A stretch of DNA of 64,000 nt from Cobetia crustatorum (GTDB lineage Bacteria > Pseudomonadota > Gammaproteobacteria > Pseudomonadales > Halomonadaceae). Of the stretch, positions 39,797-48,419 are shown piece by piece. Numbering within the stretch: the stretch's first letter is position 1; each line of letters starts with the position of its first letter. A model generated the notes under the pieces. The model was not told the DNA's origin. It worked only from the letters and a program-made list of their open reading frames with translations, and made no database searches. The stretch lies in assembly GCF_000591415.1 (NCBI RefSeq), contig NZ_JEMF01000007.1, forward strand, positions 1-64,000, in the 5' to 3' direction. The position numbers were made by a program, and so were the translations under genes.

Positions 39797-40663
39797 ATGA
39801 ACATCGCAAATCGTGGCGTACGTCAGCTGGCCGACTCTTCCCGCAAACTGACTTTGGAGCAAAGCAGCCTAGCAGAGCATTATCCAGCCCACTCCACCGA
39901 TGGCACAACACTGCACCTCCCGCTGACATCCCAGTATTGGCCAAAAGCAGTACATGAGGAATTGAAGCACCAGCACTGGAGCAAGTCTTCCATCTCGGCG
40001 CATATTGACTTGAATGCCTGGCAGGGCTTCCTGAAAGATCTCCCGCGCGACCCTTACGTCAACACCCGTTGGAAGCGCATGTCTTGGCTGCACCTCAATG
40101 ACCAGCACGAAGTCGAGACCCTTGGAGAGTGTCCGATGGCTCAGGGAGGGCGATTCAATGACGCTGCCAGCATGGCCGATCGCCTGAGATACTATGCACC
40201 GCTGGAAGAGTCATTCACTGAGCGTGAAGATGTACGCGCCTTTGTAAAGGCGTGGGCTGACATGTGGGGCATCGGCCCGCGCGAGCCAATCCTGATGCAA
40301 ATCACTGGGGTCCGCGGAGATGGCACCATTGATCCGCTTCAAGGCCAAGGGATTCATGCGGATGGTTGCAAGTATCTAAGCATCCTGGTAGTCAACCGTG
40401 AAAATGTCAGTGGCGCCATCAACACGCTCTACCGGGACAAGGCGGGGAGCGAATTGCTGTCCACAACAGAATTGGCACCAGGAGAGGTCCTTCATATCCA
40501 TGATGATCAGCTATTCCATAGCGTCAGCTCAATCTCGCAGGAGAACGCCGGCCAGCACTTCGAGCGCTTCATCATCATTATCAACTGCGCATTCATTGAT
40601 GAGTTCCAGAACCGCATGCTGCGTCGTCATTTCCCGGGCGCCGTACTGAATGAGAGCAAGTAA
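39797..40663 (+). CDS. 2-oxoglutarate/Fe(II)-dependent dioxygenase (2OG-Fe_Oxy_2 type)
   Basis: The 288-residue product resembles the family that includes bacterial L-isoleucine 4-hydroxylase and related free amino acid hydroxylases. Visible iron ligands are His187 and Asp189 in QGIHADGCKYLSILVVNRENVSG and His241 in HDDQLFHSVSSI. Arg257 in HFERFIIIIN is placed to bind 2-oxoglutarate. No signal peptide is present, so it acts in the cytoplasm, probably on a free amino acid; the substrate cannot be read from the sequence. A strong terminator follows, so it is monocistronic. The LysE-type exporter gene 0.8 kb downstream is not in the same transcript but is on the same strand. Confidence 0.82.
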   Translation: MNIANRGVRQLADSSRKLTLEQSSLAEHYPAHSTDGTTLHLPLTSQYWPKAVHEELKHQHWSKSSISAHIDLNAWQGFLKDLPRDPYVNTRWKRMSWLHLNDQHEVETLGECPMAQGGRFNDAASMADRLRYYAPLEESFTEREDVRAFVKAWADMWGIGPREPILMQITGVRGDGTIDPLQGQGIHADGCKYLSILVVNRENVSGAINTLYRDKAGSELLSTTELAPGEVLHIHDDQLFHSVSSISQENAGQHFERFIIIINCAFIDEFQNRMLRRHFPGAVLNESK

Positions 40664-40790
40664 TCGATAACCTGGTGACAGTTAGCCAGTCCCTGTGTTG
40701 GTCATTGCAATAAGACGGCTCGGTAGATTCCGAATTGCCATCACCTGAAGCCTTGCATTAGCGGCATGACAGATTACTGAGGCGTACAAG

Positions 40791-40822
40791 AAAAAACCAG
40801 CCGGTTTCCCGGCTGGTTTTTT
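40791..40822. terminator. bidirectional terminator
   Basis: A stem of 10 G/C-rich pairs (40795-40804 with 40809-40818), extended by A/T pairs, is flanked by A-run and T-run. It lies between the dioxygenase gene and the convergent aldo/keto reductase remnant. Confidence 0.85.
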
Positions 40823-40917
40823 TGTTATTGGGTGTCAGCTTTAGTGCCGCCAACACTTACATCAGTACTGTGCCTGACACGTTAGCTGCATCAAGACTGG
40901 CGAACATATCATGACAC

Positions 40918-41289
40918 TCACTCGTACCAGAGCGCAGCAATGTATTCCGCCATGGGCACTTCATCTTCAGGCGATGGCCAGCGGATCAGCGCCAAATCTA
41001 CCTGCTTGATCCCAAGCTTATCGAGACTCTCACGCAGGCTGGCAATCAGGTCATCGTGATGCAGACGATCATGCCGGACCTTGGTGGTCAGGAAAATATC
41101 ATCGCGCGGCACATCACTTTCACGGATAGCACGACCGACAGCCACTTTGTTGCCATAGAACTGTGCCGTATCAATGTGACGGTAGCCCAGTGACAATGCA
41201 CTGGTCACTGCGTCCGTGGCAGCTTGCTCTTCATAACGGAAAACGCCAAAGCCCATTGCCGGCAGTACTGAAGTTGTAGGGGTAGCCAT
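40918..41289 (-). pseudogene. aldo/keto reductase, 3'-truncated remnant
   Basis: The 123-residue product is the N-terminal part of an aldo/keto reductase: MGFGVFRYEE, the catalytic-region GYRHIDTAQFYGNKVAVGRAI with Asp and Tyr, LTTKVRHDRLHHDDLIASLRESLDKLGIKQVDLALIRWPSP. Normal members have about 270-280 residues. It ends after MAEYIAALWYE with a TGA, and no frame of the following 250 bases shows the missing GVSNF or C-terminal NADPH-binding segments, so a single frameshift does not explain it. I infer a deletion. The start at 41289 has a normal family N-terminus. Confidence 0.75.
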
Positions 41290-41476
41290 ATCGTCTCTTT
41301 TGCATCTTTCGCACAGATCATTGTTTAGCCTATCAAGAGATGTGGAAATACCCGTCCATAGTTAAAGGGTCGATAAACGGCATTGCACTGTTACTGTACT
41401 AACATCGCAGGGAGATACTCGGCTATCGATGAATGAGCCGAAACTCCATACGCCCTCACCGTATCAGGGAATCATC

Positions 41477-42094
41477 ATGACCATTGAAACCGGGCTAACC
41501 TTCTTCCTTGCCATCTTCATCTTTGGCATCACTCCAGGCCCCGGCATTCTTGCATTACTGGCACGCGGCATGAGCAAGGGCGGCAACGCCTGTGTCCCGC
41601 TGGCCGTCGGCATGAGTCTCAGCGATGTCTGCTATATGCTGGCCGCCGTCTTTGGGCTTTCGGCACTGGCAACCCATTGGAGCGAGCTGTTCACGGTCAT
41701 CCGTATTCTGGGGGCAGCCTATCTGTTCTATCTGGGGTACAAGCTATGGACCAGCTCACCGACACTTGATGATGCTCCGGCAATGCGCGTGCGTGGCGAC
41801 TGGTGGCGGGGGTTCATTCAAGGCTTCTTGATCTCGGCCTCCAACCCCAAGGTCATTCTGTTCTACATCGCCTTCCTGCCCACCTTCATGGATATCACCC
41901 AGCTCACCGGTAGCGATATCGTGATTGCCGCCACCCTCAATCTGAGCGCTCTATTGATCGGCGTGGTACCTGTCGGTTATCTGGCGGGACGCATTCGCCG
42001 TTACCTGCGCTCGCCGCAAGCGATACGCCGCCTCAATCGTGGAGCGGGTAGCCTGATGATCGGGGCCGGCAGCTACCTGGCCTTGCGCGGCTGA
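41477..42094 (+). CDS. LysE/RhtB family amino acid exporter
   Basis: A 205-residue inner-membrane protein of the LysE superfamily, which exports amino acids or their derivatives. Family features are the first segment FFLAIFIFGITPGPGILALLARGMSKGG with the conserved TPGPG, the amphipathic GAAYLFYLGYKLW, the FIQGFLISASNPKVILFYIAFLPTFM segment and six hydrophobic stretches overall. The frame opens at 41429, but MTIETGLTFF at 41477 is the natural start. The substrate is unknown. It is followed by a strong hairpin and convergent with yceI. Confidence 0.88.
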   Translation: MTIETGLTFFLAIFIFGITPGPGILALLARGMSKGGNACVPLAVGMSLSDVCYMLAAVFGLSALATHWSELFTVIRILGAAYLFYLGYKLWTSSPTLDDAPAMRVRGDWWRGFIQGFLISASNPKVILFYIAFLPTFMDITQLTGSDIVIAATLNLSALLIGVVPVGYLAGRIRRYLRSPQAIRRLNRGAGSLMIGAGSYLALRG

Positions 42095-42149
42095 TCTGAC
42101 GTCATGTCTGGCTGATGTTCACGCTAGCATCCATGAACCAACCCGCCAC

Positions 42150-42184
42150 GAAAACGCCCCTGCCAAATTGGCAGGGGCGTTTTC
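42150..42184. terminator. bidirectional terminator
   Basis: A 15-bp perfect stem (42150-42164 with 42170-42184) with a 5-base loop and flanking A and T residues, between the convergent LysE-type and yceI genes. Confidence 0.85.
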
Positions 42185-42205
42185 ACGACTTGCACCTGAC
42201 ACTTA

Positions 42206-42805
42206 TTACTGACGAATGCCTTCAATGACCAGATACAGGTCAACCGTGGCAGCCGTCGGGCCCAGCTTGGACGTATCGATGCCATAATCAGCAAGCTTCA
42301 GGGTCGTGGTACCCTCAAAACCCTGACGATATCCACCCCATGGATCTTCACCACCACCGATGTGATCGACGTCGATAGTGATCGGCTGGGTCTTGCCATG
42401 CAACGTCAGATCGCCGGTCAATTTCCCTGCACCATCACCCGTCGTTTTAAAGCCCGTGGAGGCAAAGGTGGCGGTCGGATACTGGGACACATCCAGGAAA
42501 TCAGCGGACTTGAGGTGCTTGTCACGCTCGGCATGCGCGCTGTCCAGACTATCGACATCCACTTTCACATTGACGCTGGAGGCTTCTGGCTTGCCTTCGT
42601 CGTAGCTGAAGTCGCCGCTGAACTCCTTGAACTCACCCAAGATATAGGAATAGCCCAGATGGCTGACCTTGAACTGGACGAAGGCATGCTGGCCTTCAGT
42701 ATCGATGGTGTAATCAGAGGCCTGAGCCTGTCCGGCCATCAGCGGCAAAGAGGCTGCCATGACACCTGCAACAAGTGACTGGCCGAGGAAGGATGTCTTA
42801 TTCAT
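42206..42805 (-). CDS. yceI: YceI family periplasmic protein
   Basis: YceI proteins are periplasmic lipocalin-like barrels that bind isoprenoid lipids. The 199-residue product has a signal peptide (about 1-29, core VAGVMAASLPLMAGQAQA) and the family segments YTIDTEGQHAFVQFKVSHLGYSYILGEF, HLKSADFLDVSQYPTATF and GDLTLHGKTQPITIDV. E. coli YceI is 191 residues. It is preceded on the same strand by a cytochrome b561 gene with a 62-base gap, the same yceJ-yceI pairing as in E. coli. The exact role is unknown. Confidence 0.92.
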   Translation of the reverse strand: MNKTSFLGQSLVAGVMAASLPLMAGQAQASDYTIDTEGQHAFVQFKVSHLGYSYILGEFKEFSGDFSYDEGKPEASSVNVKVDVDSLDSAHAERDKHLKSADFLDVSQYPTATFASTGFKTTGDGAGKLTGDLTLHGKTQPITIDVDHIGGGEDPWGGYRQGFEGTTTLKLADYGIDTSKLGPTAATVDLYLVIEGIRQ

Positions 42806-42867
42806 GTTGATACTCCTTGAGTGGATTCGTCACATCTGGCGCCCAATGGCATTGACGCCCTCTTTCA

Positions 42868-43410
42868 TCATCGCAACGGCCAGATCATGCGCCGCAGCGT
42901 ATCTTGTTCATCCAACAGATGATGCTTCAAGGCTACAGCTGCGTGCCCAAGCGACAAAATGACAAGACCGCAGGAGGCATACCAGTGTACATCGCCAGCG
43001 AGCGTTGCCTGGTCTTTTAGACCGGTGATCAGTGCCGGCACCTCGAAAAGGCCAAATACACTAATGCCTCGCCCATCAGCCGTGGAAATCAGATAGCCTG
43101 ATGCCATAATCAGCAGCAGCAGCACATAGAGCAATACGTGACCCACGAAGGCAGCGCGCTGTTCATTACGAGTACCGTGTGCCTGTGGTGTTATCTGCAG
43201 GTGTCGCCAGATTAGCCGCAATACCGTTAATGCAAACAGACTGATACCCACAGACTTGTGCCACCACGGGCCAAGCTTGTACCAGGGATCGTAATAACCC
43301 AAAGAAGTCATCCACCAACCAAGGGCAAACAGTCCGAAGATGGCCAAGGCCGATAGCCAATGCATCACGATGACCGGCCAACCCCAACCACGTCGAGAAT
43401 TTCGCCACAT
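42868..43410 (-). CDS. cytochrome b561 (YceJ type)
   Basis: A 180-residue inner-membrane di-heme cytochrome of the bacterial b561 family. Four membrane segments are visible, with the expected histidines: VIVMHWLSALAIF, KLGPWWHKSVGISLF, AFVGHVLLYVLLLLIM-like segment and DVHWYASCGLVILSLGHAAVALKHHLLD. It probably passes electrons from quinol to a periplasmic partner. It is the first gene of the pair with yceI, and the association suggests a shared lipid or quinone function, which is inference. Confidence 0.9.
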   Translation of the reverse strand: MWRNSRRGWGWPVIVMHWLSALAIFGLFALGWWMTSLGYYDPWYKLGPWWHKSVGISLFALTVLRLIWRHLQITPQAHGTRNEQRAAFVGHVLLYVLLLLIMASGYLISTADGRGISVFGLFEVPALITGLKDQATLAGDVHWYASCGLVILSLGHAAVALKHHLLDEQDTLRRMIWPLR

Positions 43411-43818
43411 TTTTAGCTCCCGCCTCTTGCGCTATCTACGCCTACCGATCAGTGCTGCGGAGATCTCCGCCAGCTTTATTGTTACTTCATTAAGCGAGAG
43501 CTTAACCAGTGCCCAGTGTGACGCCAAGCCTTAGGTGAGTGAACCGTTCATTTTTGCTAGACACACAAACGCCGAGCATGACTGGGTGTTTATATCAGAA
43601 GGCAACGCTATCGTGTGCCCCTTGGTCTTGCGGCAATACCCGACAGAAAGCAGGTTGACACAGGGACATGCCCTGGCATGATCGATCCCCACAACGAAGT
43701 GAAGGCAGACCAGACGCTTTACAACGCCTTGAACTGCCTCCACTCGGGGACTTTTGATGACAGTCCGTGATGACTGCCCGATACCTGCTACGCTCTAACG
43801 CTTGCAGGCTTTTTTTCT
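43411..43818. other. intergenic region without a recognised gene
   Basis: About 400 bases between cytochrome b561 and metZ. A 70-codon minus-strand frame (43531-43743) is Cys-rich and resembles nothing I know; I do not call it. A T-run at 43808-43815 has only a weak hairpin beside it. Confidence 0.45.
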
Positions 43819-45041
43819 TCAGTCCACCAAACGATCAAGGCCACGTGCCAGGTCACGCTTGATATCTTCGAGATCTTCCAGGCCCACTGCGATACGAATT
43901 ATTCCTTCCTCGATACCTGCGGCGGCTTTCTGCTCGTCACTAAGACGCCCGTGAGTGGTAGTGGCCGGATGTGTAATGGTCGTTTTCACATCGCCCAGAT
44001 TACCGGTGATCGACAGGATGCGTGTGGCATCTACCACTGACCAGGCGCCTTCACGCCCCCCCTTGATCACCACGCCCAGCACAGCACCGAAGGCCTTTTG
44101 CTGCTGTTTGGCCAAGGCATGCTGCGGATGACTTTCAAGCCCCGAGTAATGCACACGCTCCACGCCCGGATGCACTTCAAGCCAACGCGCCAGATCCAAT
44201 GCCCGCGCGCAGTGCGCCTGCATGCGGATGTTGAGCGTCTCCAACCCCTTGAGGAATACCCAAGCATTGAAAGGCTCAGGCACGGACCGCAAGTACGCAC
44301 CACGCCAAACACCTCTTCCATCAATGCATGACTGCCAACCACTGCGCCACCCAGCGTACGGCCCTGGCCATCCAGATACTTGGTCGCCGAATGAATGACG
44401 ATATCCGCCCCAAGCGTCAAGGGGCGCTGTAGTGCCGGTGTACAGAAACAGTTATCAATGGCTAACCAGGCATTGTGCTCATGCGCGATCTCAGCCAGTG
44501 CCGCAATATCACCAATCTCGGAAAGCGGATTGGACGGCGTCTCGGCAAACAGCAGCTTGGTGGCTGGCGTGATGGCTTCGCGCCATGCATCCAGATCTCC
44601 CAGCTCAACGAAGCGTGTGGTGATGCCAAGCTTGCCGAAATACTTGGTAAACAGACTGACACTGGAGCCAAAGATGGAACGCGAGGCGACAATTTCATCA
44701 CCAGATTCCAGCAGCGCCAACACCGTGGACATGATGGCGGCCATGCCAGAGCTGGTCGCGACGCAACGCTCACCGCCTTCCATCGCCGCCAGACGCTCTT
44801 CGAAGAAACGCACCGTCGGATTGGTGAAGCGCGAATAGATGTTGCCAGCTTCATCACCACCAAACTTGGCAGCCGCCTCGGCAGCACTGCCATAGACAAA
44901 GCTGGACGTCGTATAGATAGGCTCACCGTGTTCCTGCTCTGAGCCACGCAGGTGGCCTGCCCGGATGGCGAGCGTCTCGAGACCCAGTTCATCACGGGAG
45001 AGGTCGGCGCGGGAAAGATTGTCTTCGTGCATGGTGTCCAT
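43819..45041 (-). pseudogene. metZ: O-succinylhomoserine sulfhydrylase MetZ, interrupted by a frameshift
   Basis: MetZ makes homocysteine directly from O-succinylhomoserine and sulfide with PLP. The first frame, from 45041, encodes the N-terminal two thirds, including YSRFTNPT, SSGMAAI and the PLP-lysine motif SATKYLDGQGR, up to GVVRTCGPCLS. It then runs into unrelated residues. The remainder, PFNAWVFLKGLETLNIRM to the C-terminus at 43819, lies in another frame. Adding one C to the GCCTT at about 44273 (AGC CCT TTC) restores CLSPFNAWVF, the family's sequence. The joined protein would have about 400 residues, as expected. It sits downstream of purF as in Pseudomonas. Confidence 0.92.
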
Positions 45042-45173
45042 TACCTGTGCTGAAAAACGTGTTCTGTAAGATGCTGCTGGCGATCAACATGCGCAGTGTC
45101 GTTTCATTCTTGCACACTGCCGCATCAGTCCCTCTTCGCGGGGAGGTGGAGAATCGATATTACCGGTTTTAAA

Positions 45174-45213
45174 CGTGCAACGGGCCCCGGATTTCTCCGG
45201 AGCCCGTTGCACG
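45174..45213 (-). terminator. hairpin between purF and metZ
   Basis: A long stem (12 bp outer, 45174-45185 with 45202-45213, plus a 4-bp inner part) is followed on the minus strand by TTTAAAA. It lies 37 bases after the purF stop and probably ends or weakens transcription before metZ, which has about 130 bases of its own upstream sequence. Confidence 0.7.
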
Positions 45214-45250
45214 TCACTGATCACACTGTTGCCTAATGGCAAGCCTGTTA

Positions 45251-46764
45251 TCAGTCGAGATCTTCCGAATCGTTGTGCAGATCCACTACCGCGTGAGTCT
45301 CGCCAGCGTTCTTGGCGCCATCATTACGAGAGGCGCGCAAATCGTTCAAATAGGCTTCGTCGATATCGCCGGTCACGTAGACGCCATCAAACACGGAGCA
45401 ATCGAACTCGTCGAGTGCTGGGTTAACTTCACGACAAGCATCCTTCAAATCACCCAGATCTTGATAGAACAGGCGATCCGCACCGATGAGGTCAGCAATC
45501 TCTTTCTCGGTGCGATCATGTGCGATCAGTTCTTCCGCCGCTGGCATGTCAATGCCATAGACGTTGGGGTAGCGAACCGCTGGCGCAGCAGAGGCAAAGT
45601 AAACATTCTTTGCGCCCGCTTCGCGCGCCATCTGGATAATCTCGTTACAGGTCGTGCCGCGCACGATGGAATCATCCACCAGCAGTACGTTCTTGCCTGC
45701 AAACTCGATATCGATGGCATTGAGCTTCTGACGCACCGACTTCTTGCGCAGTGTCTGGCCCGGCATGATGAAGGTTCGACCGATATAGCGATTCTTCATG
45801 AAGCCTTCGCGGTACGTCACTCCCAGATGTTGCGCCAGTTCGAGTGCCGAGGTACGTGAGGTATCCGGAATCGGAATGACGACGTCGATATCCTGTTCCG
45901 GCCATTCACGCACGATCTTGTCGGCCAACTTCTCGCCCATGCGCATACGCGTGCCGTAGACATAGGCACCGTCGAGCAAGGAGTCAGGACGCGCCAGATA
46001 GACGTGTTCAAAGATACACGGCTTGAGCACGGCATCATCGGCACACTGCAGAGTGTGCAACTGGCGCTCCATATCGATGAACACAGCCTCACCCGGCGCG
46101 ATGTCACGAATGAGCTCAAAACCCGCCACATCCAGTGCCACGGATTCGGACGCGATCATGTACTCCACGCCTTCGGCAGCTTCACGCTTGCCGAAACAGG
46201 CCGGACGAATGCCATGTGGGTCGCGGAAAGCGACCAGACCGGTGCCATTGATGATCGACACTGCCGCATAACCGCCCTTGCAGCGGCGATGCACACGACG
46301 TATCGCATCAAAGACATCACCAGCACCCAGACGCATACCCTGCTTACCCAACTCGTGAGCAAAGACGTTGAGCAGCACTTCAGAATCAGAGCTGGTATTG
46401 ATGTGACGCAAGTCGGAGGAAAACAACTCCTGCTTGAGCTGATCAGAGTTGGTCAGGTTACCGTTGTGCGCCAGCGTGATGCCATAAGGCGAGTTGACGT
46501 AAAACGGCTGCGACTCCGCCTCGCTGGACGAGCCAGCGGTCGGATAGCGAACATGGCCAATACCCATGTTGCCCTTGAGACGTTGCATATGACGGGTGCG
46601 GAACACATCACGCACCAGACCATTGCTCTTGCGCAGCAGGAAGCGCCCTTCGTGCCAGGTCATCATCCCCGCGGCATCTTGCCCACGGTGCTGCAATACG
46701 GTCAGCGCGTCATACAGCGCCTGATTTACCGAGCGTTGGCCATCAAACCTACAATCCCGCACAT
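45251..46764 (-). pseudogene. purF: amidophosphoribosyltransferase PurF, frameshifted after codon 8-12
   Basis: PurF makes phosphoribosylamine from PRPP and glutamine, the first step of purine synthesis. The true N-terminus is at 46764: MCGIVGLM, with the catalytic Cys2 of the glutaminase, but that frame stops at codon 13. The rest ([43 protein letters not shown] motif [13 protein letters not shown]) is in another frame, open to 45251. Adding one G to the GATGGCC at about 46740 gives [11 protein letters not shown], matching the family without a gap. The long frame alone would start without Cys2 and be glutaminase-dead. Gene order cvpA-purF-metZ is standard. Confidence 0.92.
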
Positions 46765-46934
46765 CCCGTCATTACCTCACTAATACACACTTGGATAGGG
46801 AAGCGCACGCTGGCAAGGGCCGGCGCCCGTCCACATGGCAACATGAGTGCTAACACACCGCAATTGTCAGGCCTGCCCACAGAGCAGGCAACACCTGACC
46901 GATAAGTCAGGTGTTGCAGACTGCTAAAACGACA

Positions 46935-46958
46935 ACGCCGGGCAAGAATGCCCGGCGT
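46935..46958 (-). terminator. hairpin downstream of cvpA
   Basis: A 10-bp perfect stem (46935-46944 with 46949-46958) with a 4-base loop directly follows the cvpA stop. On the minus strand it continues into TTGTCGTTTT, a weak T-run, so it may only attenuate transcription toward purF. Confidence 0.55.
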
Positions 46959-46967
46959 CCAATAACG

Positions 46968-47705
46968 TCATGGTGATGCCTTCACGCCCGTCTCATCTTG
47001 AGACTCCTGCGCGAGTGGCTGACGCGTAAACTGCTGCACCGCCTGCTTCCCGAGGCTCTCCGTAAGCGCACTGCCCTCACGTCGTGCGCTCTCAAACAAG
47101 CGACCAGCTTGTTGCCCCAGCGAGTTACTATCAGCACTCTCGTCAATAGAATCCTTGCTGGCAGAATCCTGACCGACAGAGCGTACTCTCTGATGTGGCT
47201 GCTTGATCGGCCCCCACTCACCACCGGTATCCCATTCACGATAGCGCGCCAGTGACCAATCACGCAGCTGCTCGAGCGTGGGCCTGAACTGTGCAGCTTG
47301 CCAGTCGGCGTTGTCGCGCAAGGGTGTCAGTCCGACAACCGCAGTGATCAACACTAGAATCACGCTCGCGCGCAGAGCGCCAAACACCCCGCCCAGCAAG
47401 CGATTGAAACCACCCATGCCGACCGCCTGCACCAGACGCTCCAGCAATCTCAGCATCAACCCCCACAGCAGCACCGTGCCAATGACGACCAGCACGAAAC
47501 CGACAGCGGTACGAATACCTGGCGAGAGAATTATCTCTTCAAGTAGCCCCCCCGCCTCAGCGCCGAACTGACGGGCGGCGACCAGCGCCACCAGCCAACC
47601 GGCCAGCCCCAGCGCCTCACTGAGCAAGCCACGCATCAAGCCCAACAGAATTGAAATGCCGATCAGCCCAAGACATAGCCAATCAATCCAGACCAGATCG
47701 TTCAC
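46968..47705 (-). CDS. cvpA: CvpA family membrane protein
   Basis: CvpA is an inner-membrane protein named for colicin V production in E. coli; it helps tolerance of envelope stress, but its molecular role is unclear. The 245-residue product has four hydrophobic segments in the first 130 residues (IDWLCLGLIGISILLGLMRGLLSEALGLAGW at the start) and a long hydrophilic tail. The tail of about 100 residues, Ser/Gln/Arg-rich, makes it longer than E. coli CvpA (162). It overlaps dedD by four bases (ATGA), indicating translational coupling, and precedes purF. Confidence 0.9.
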   Translation of the reverse strand: MNDLVWIDWLCLGLIGISILLGLMRGLLSEALGLAGWLVALVAARQFGAEAGGLLEEIILSPGIRTAVGFVLVVIGTVLLWGLMLRLLERLVQAVGMGGFNRLLGGVFGALRASVILVLITAVVGLTPLRDNADWQAAQFRPTLEQLRDWSLARYREWDTGGEWGPIKQPHQRVRSVGQDSASKDSIDESADSNSLGQQAGRLFESARREGSALTESLGKQAVQQFTRQPLAQESQDETGVKASP

Positions 47706-48370
47706 TCACCCTCCTTCCGACGTACCAGCAAGCCCTTGATATTGACTTGCTCCTGCAAGCGGGAGCGTGCTGATTCACCAATCTCCGAGCTTTTATAGGG
47801 CCCGACAAACACGACCGTCAGCTTGCTGCCACGCGCGATATGATAAGCAGCAAAGCCCTTGCCCTGCAGCTCCTGCTGAAGACGCGCAGCATTGCTTGGC
47901 TCACCGAAACTACCGACCTGCACTGCCCAGCCACCAGCCGAGGAAGAAGGTACACTGGCGGGAGCCGTCGCTGCTGGTGTCGGCGCTGTCTTGGGTGCTG
48001 ATGTCGGCTCAGCCTTGGCCACCGTCTTCTGTGCGGGCTTGGAAGATGCCACCTTTGGCGCGGCGAGCTGCTCAGCCTCGGCCACACGGCTCTGATTTCT
48101 GTCAGGCGCACTGGAAGCCGTGCTATCACGCACTTTGCCATTACTATCGACGAAGGTGATGGGCACATCCGCGCCAATTTTCAGCTCGCTGGGTGGCTGG
48201 GGCGTCTCGACAGCCGAGCGATCGATATCCACTGGCTTGCCTAGCGTCATGACCGGACTAGGGCGCTCATCACGGGCGGGGGGCTCATCAAATAACATGG
48301 GAATGAAGATCACGCCCAATGCCAGCAAAATGACCGCACCGCTTATCCGCTCTCGCTTGCCATATTTCAT
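47702..48370 (-). CDS. dedD: SPOR domain protein DedD
   Basis: DedD is a bitopic inner-membrane protein that binds denuded septal peptidoglycan through its SPOR domain and supports cell division. The 222-residue product has a short cytoplasmic start (MKYGKRERISG), one membrane segment (AVILLALGVIFIPMLF), a Pro/Ala-rich linker (about 40-140) and a C-terminal SPOR domain (about 145-222, WAVQVGSFGEPSNAARLQQELQGKGFAAY). The frame opens six codons earlier, but MKYGKRERISG at 48370 is the usual start. It is between folC and cvpA, overlapping the latter. Confidence 0.9.
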   Translation of the reverse strand: MKYGKRERISGAVILLALGVIFIPMLFDEPPARDERPSPVMTLGKPVDIDRSAVETPQPPSELKIGADVPITFVDSNGKVRDSTASSAPDRNQSRVAEAEQLAAPKVASSKPAQKTVAKAEPTSAPKTAPTPAATAPASVPSSSAGGWAVQVGSFGEPSNAARLQQELQGKGFAAYHIARGSKLTVVFVGPYKSSEIGESARSRLQEQVNIKGLLVRRKEGE

Positions 48371-48419
48371 CGTGCCATCTCCTTGCACCCGGATTCCACG
48401 ACTCGAAAGTTGCCTGACA

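Noticed and set aside
43531-43743. 70-codon minus-strand open frame between cytochrome b561 and metZ
   Set aside because: Cys-rich, no clear ribosome binding site, no family resemblance, in a region with no other coding signal.
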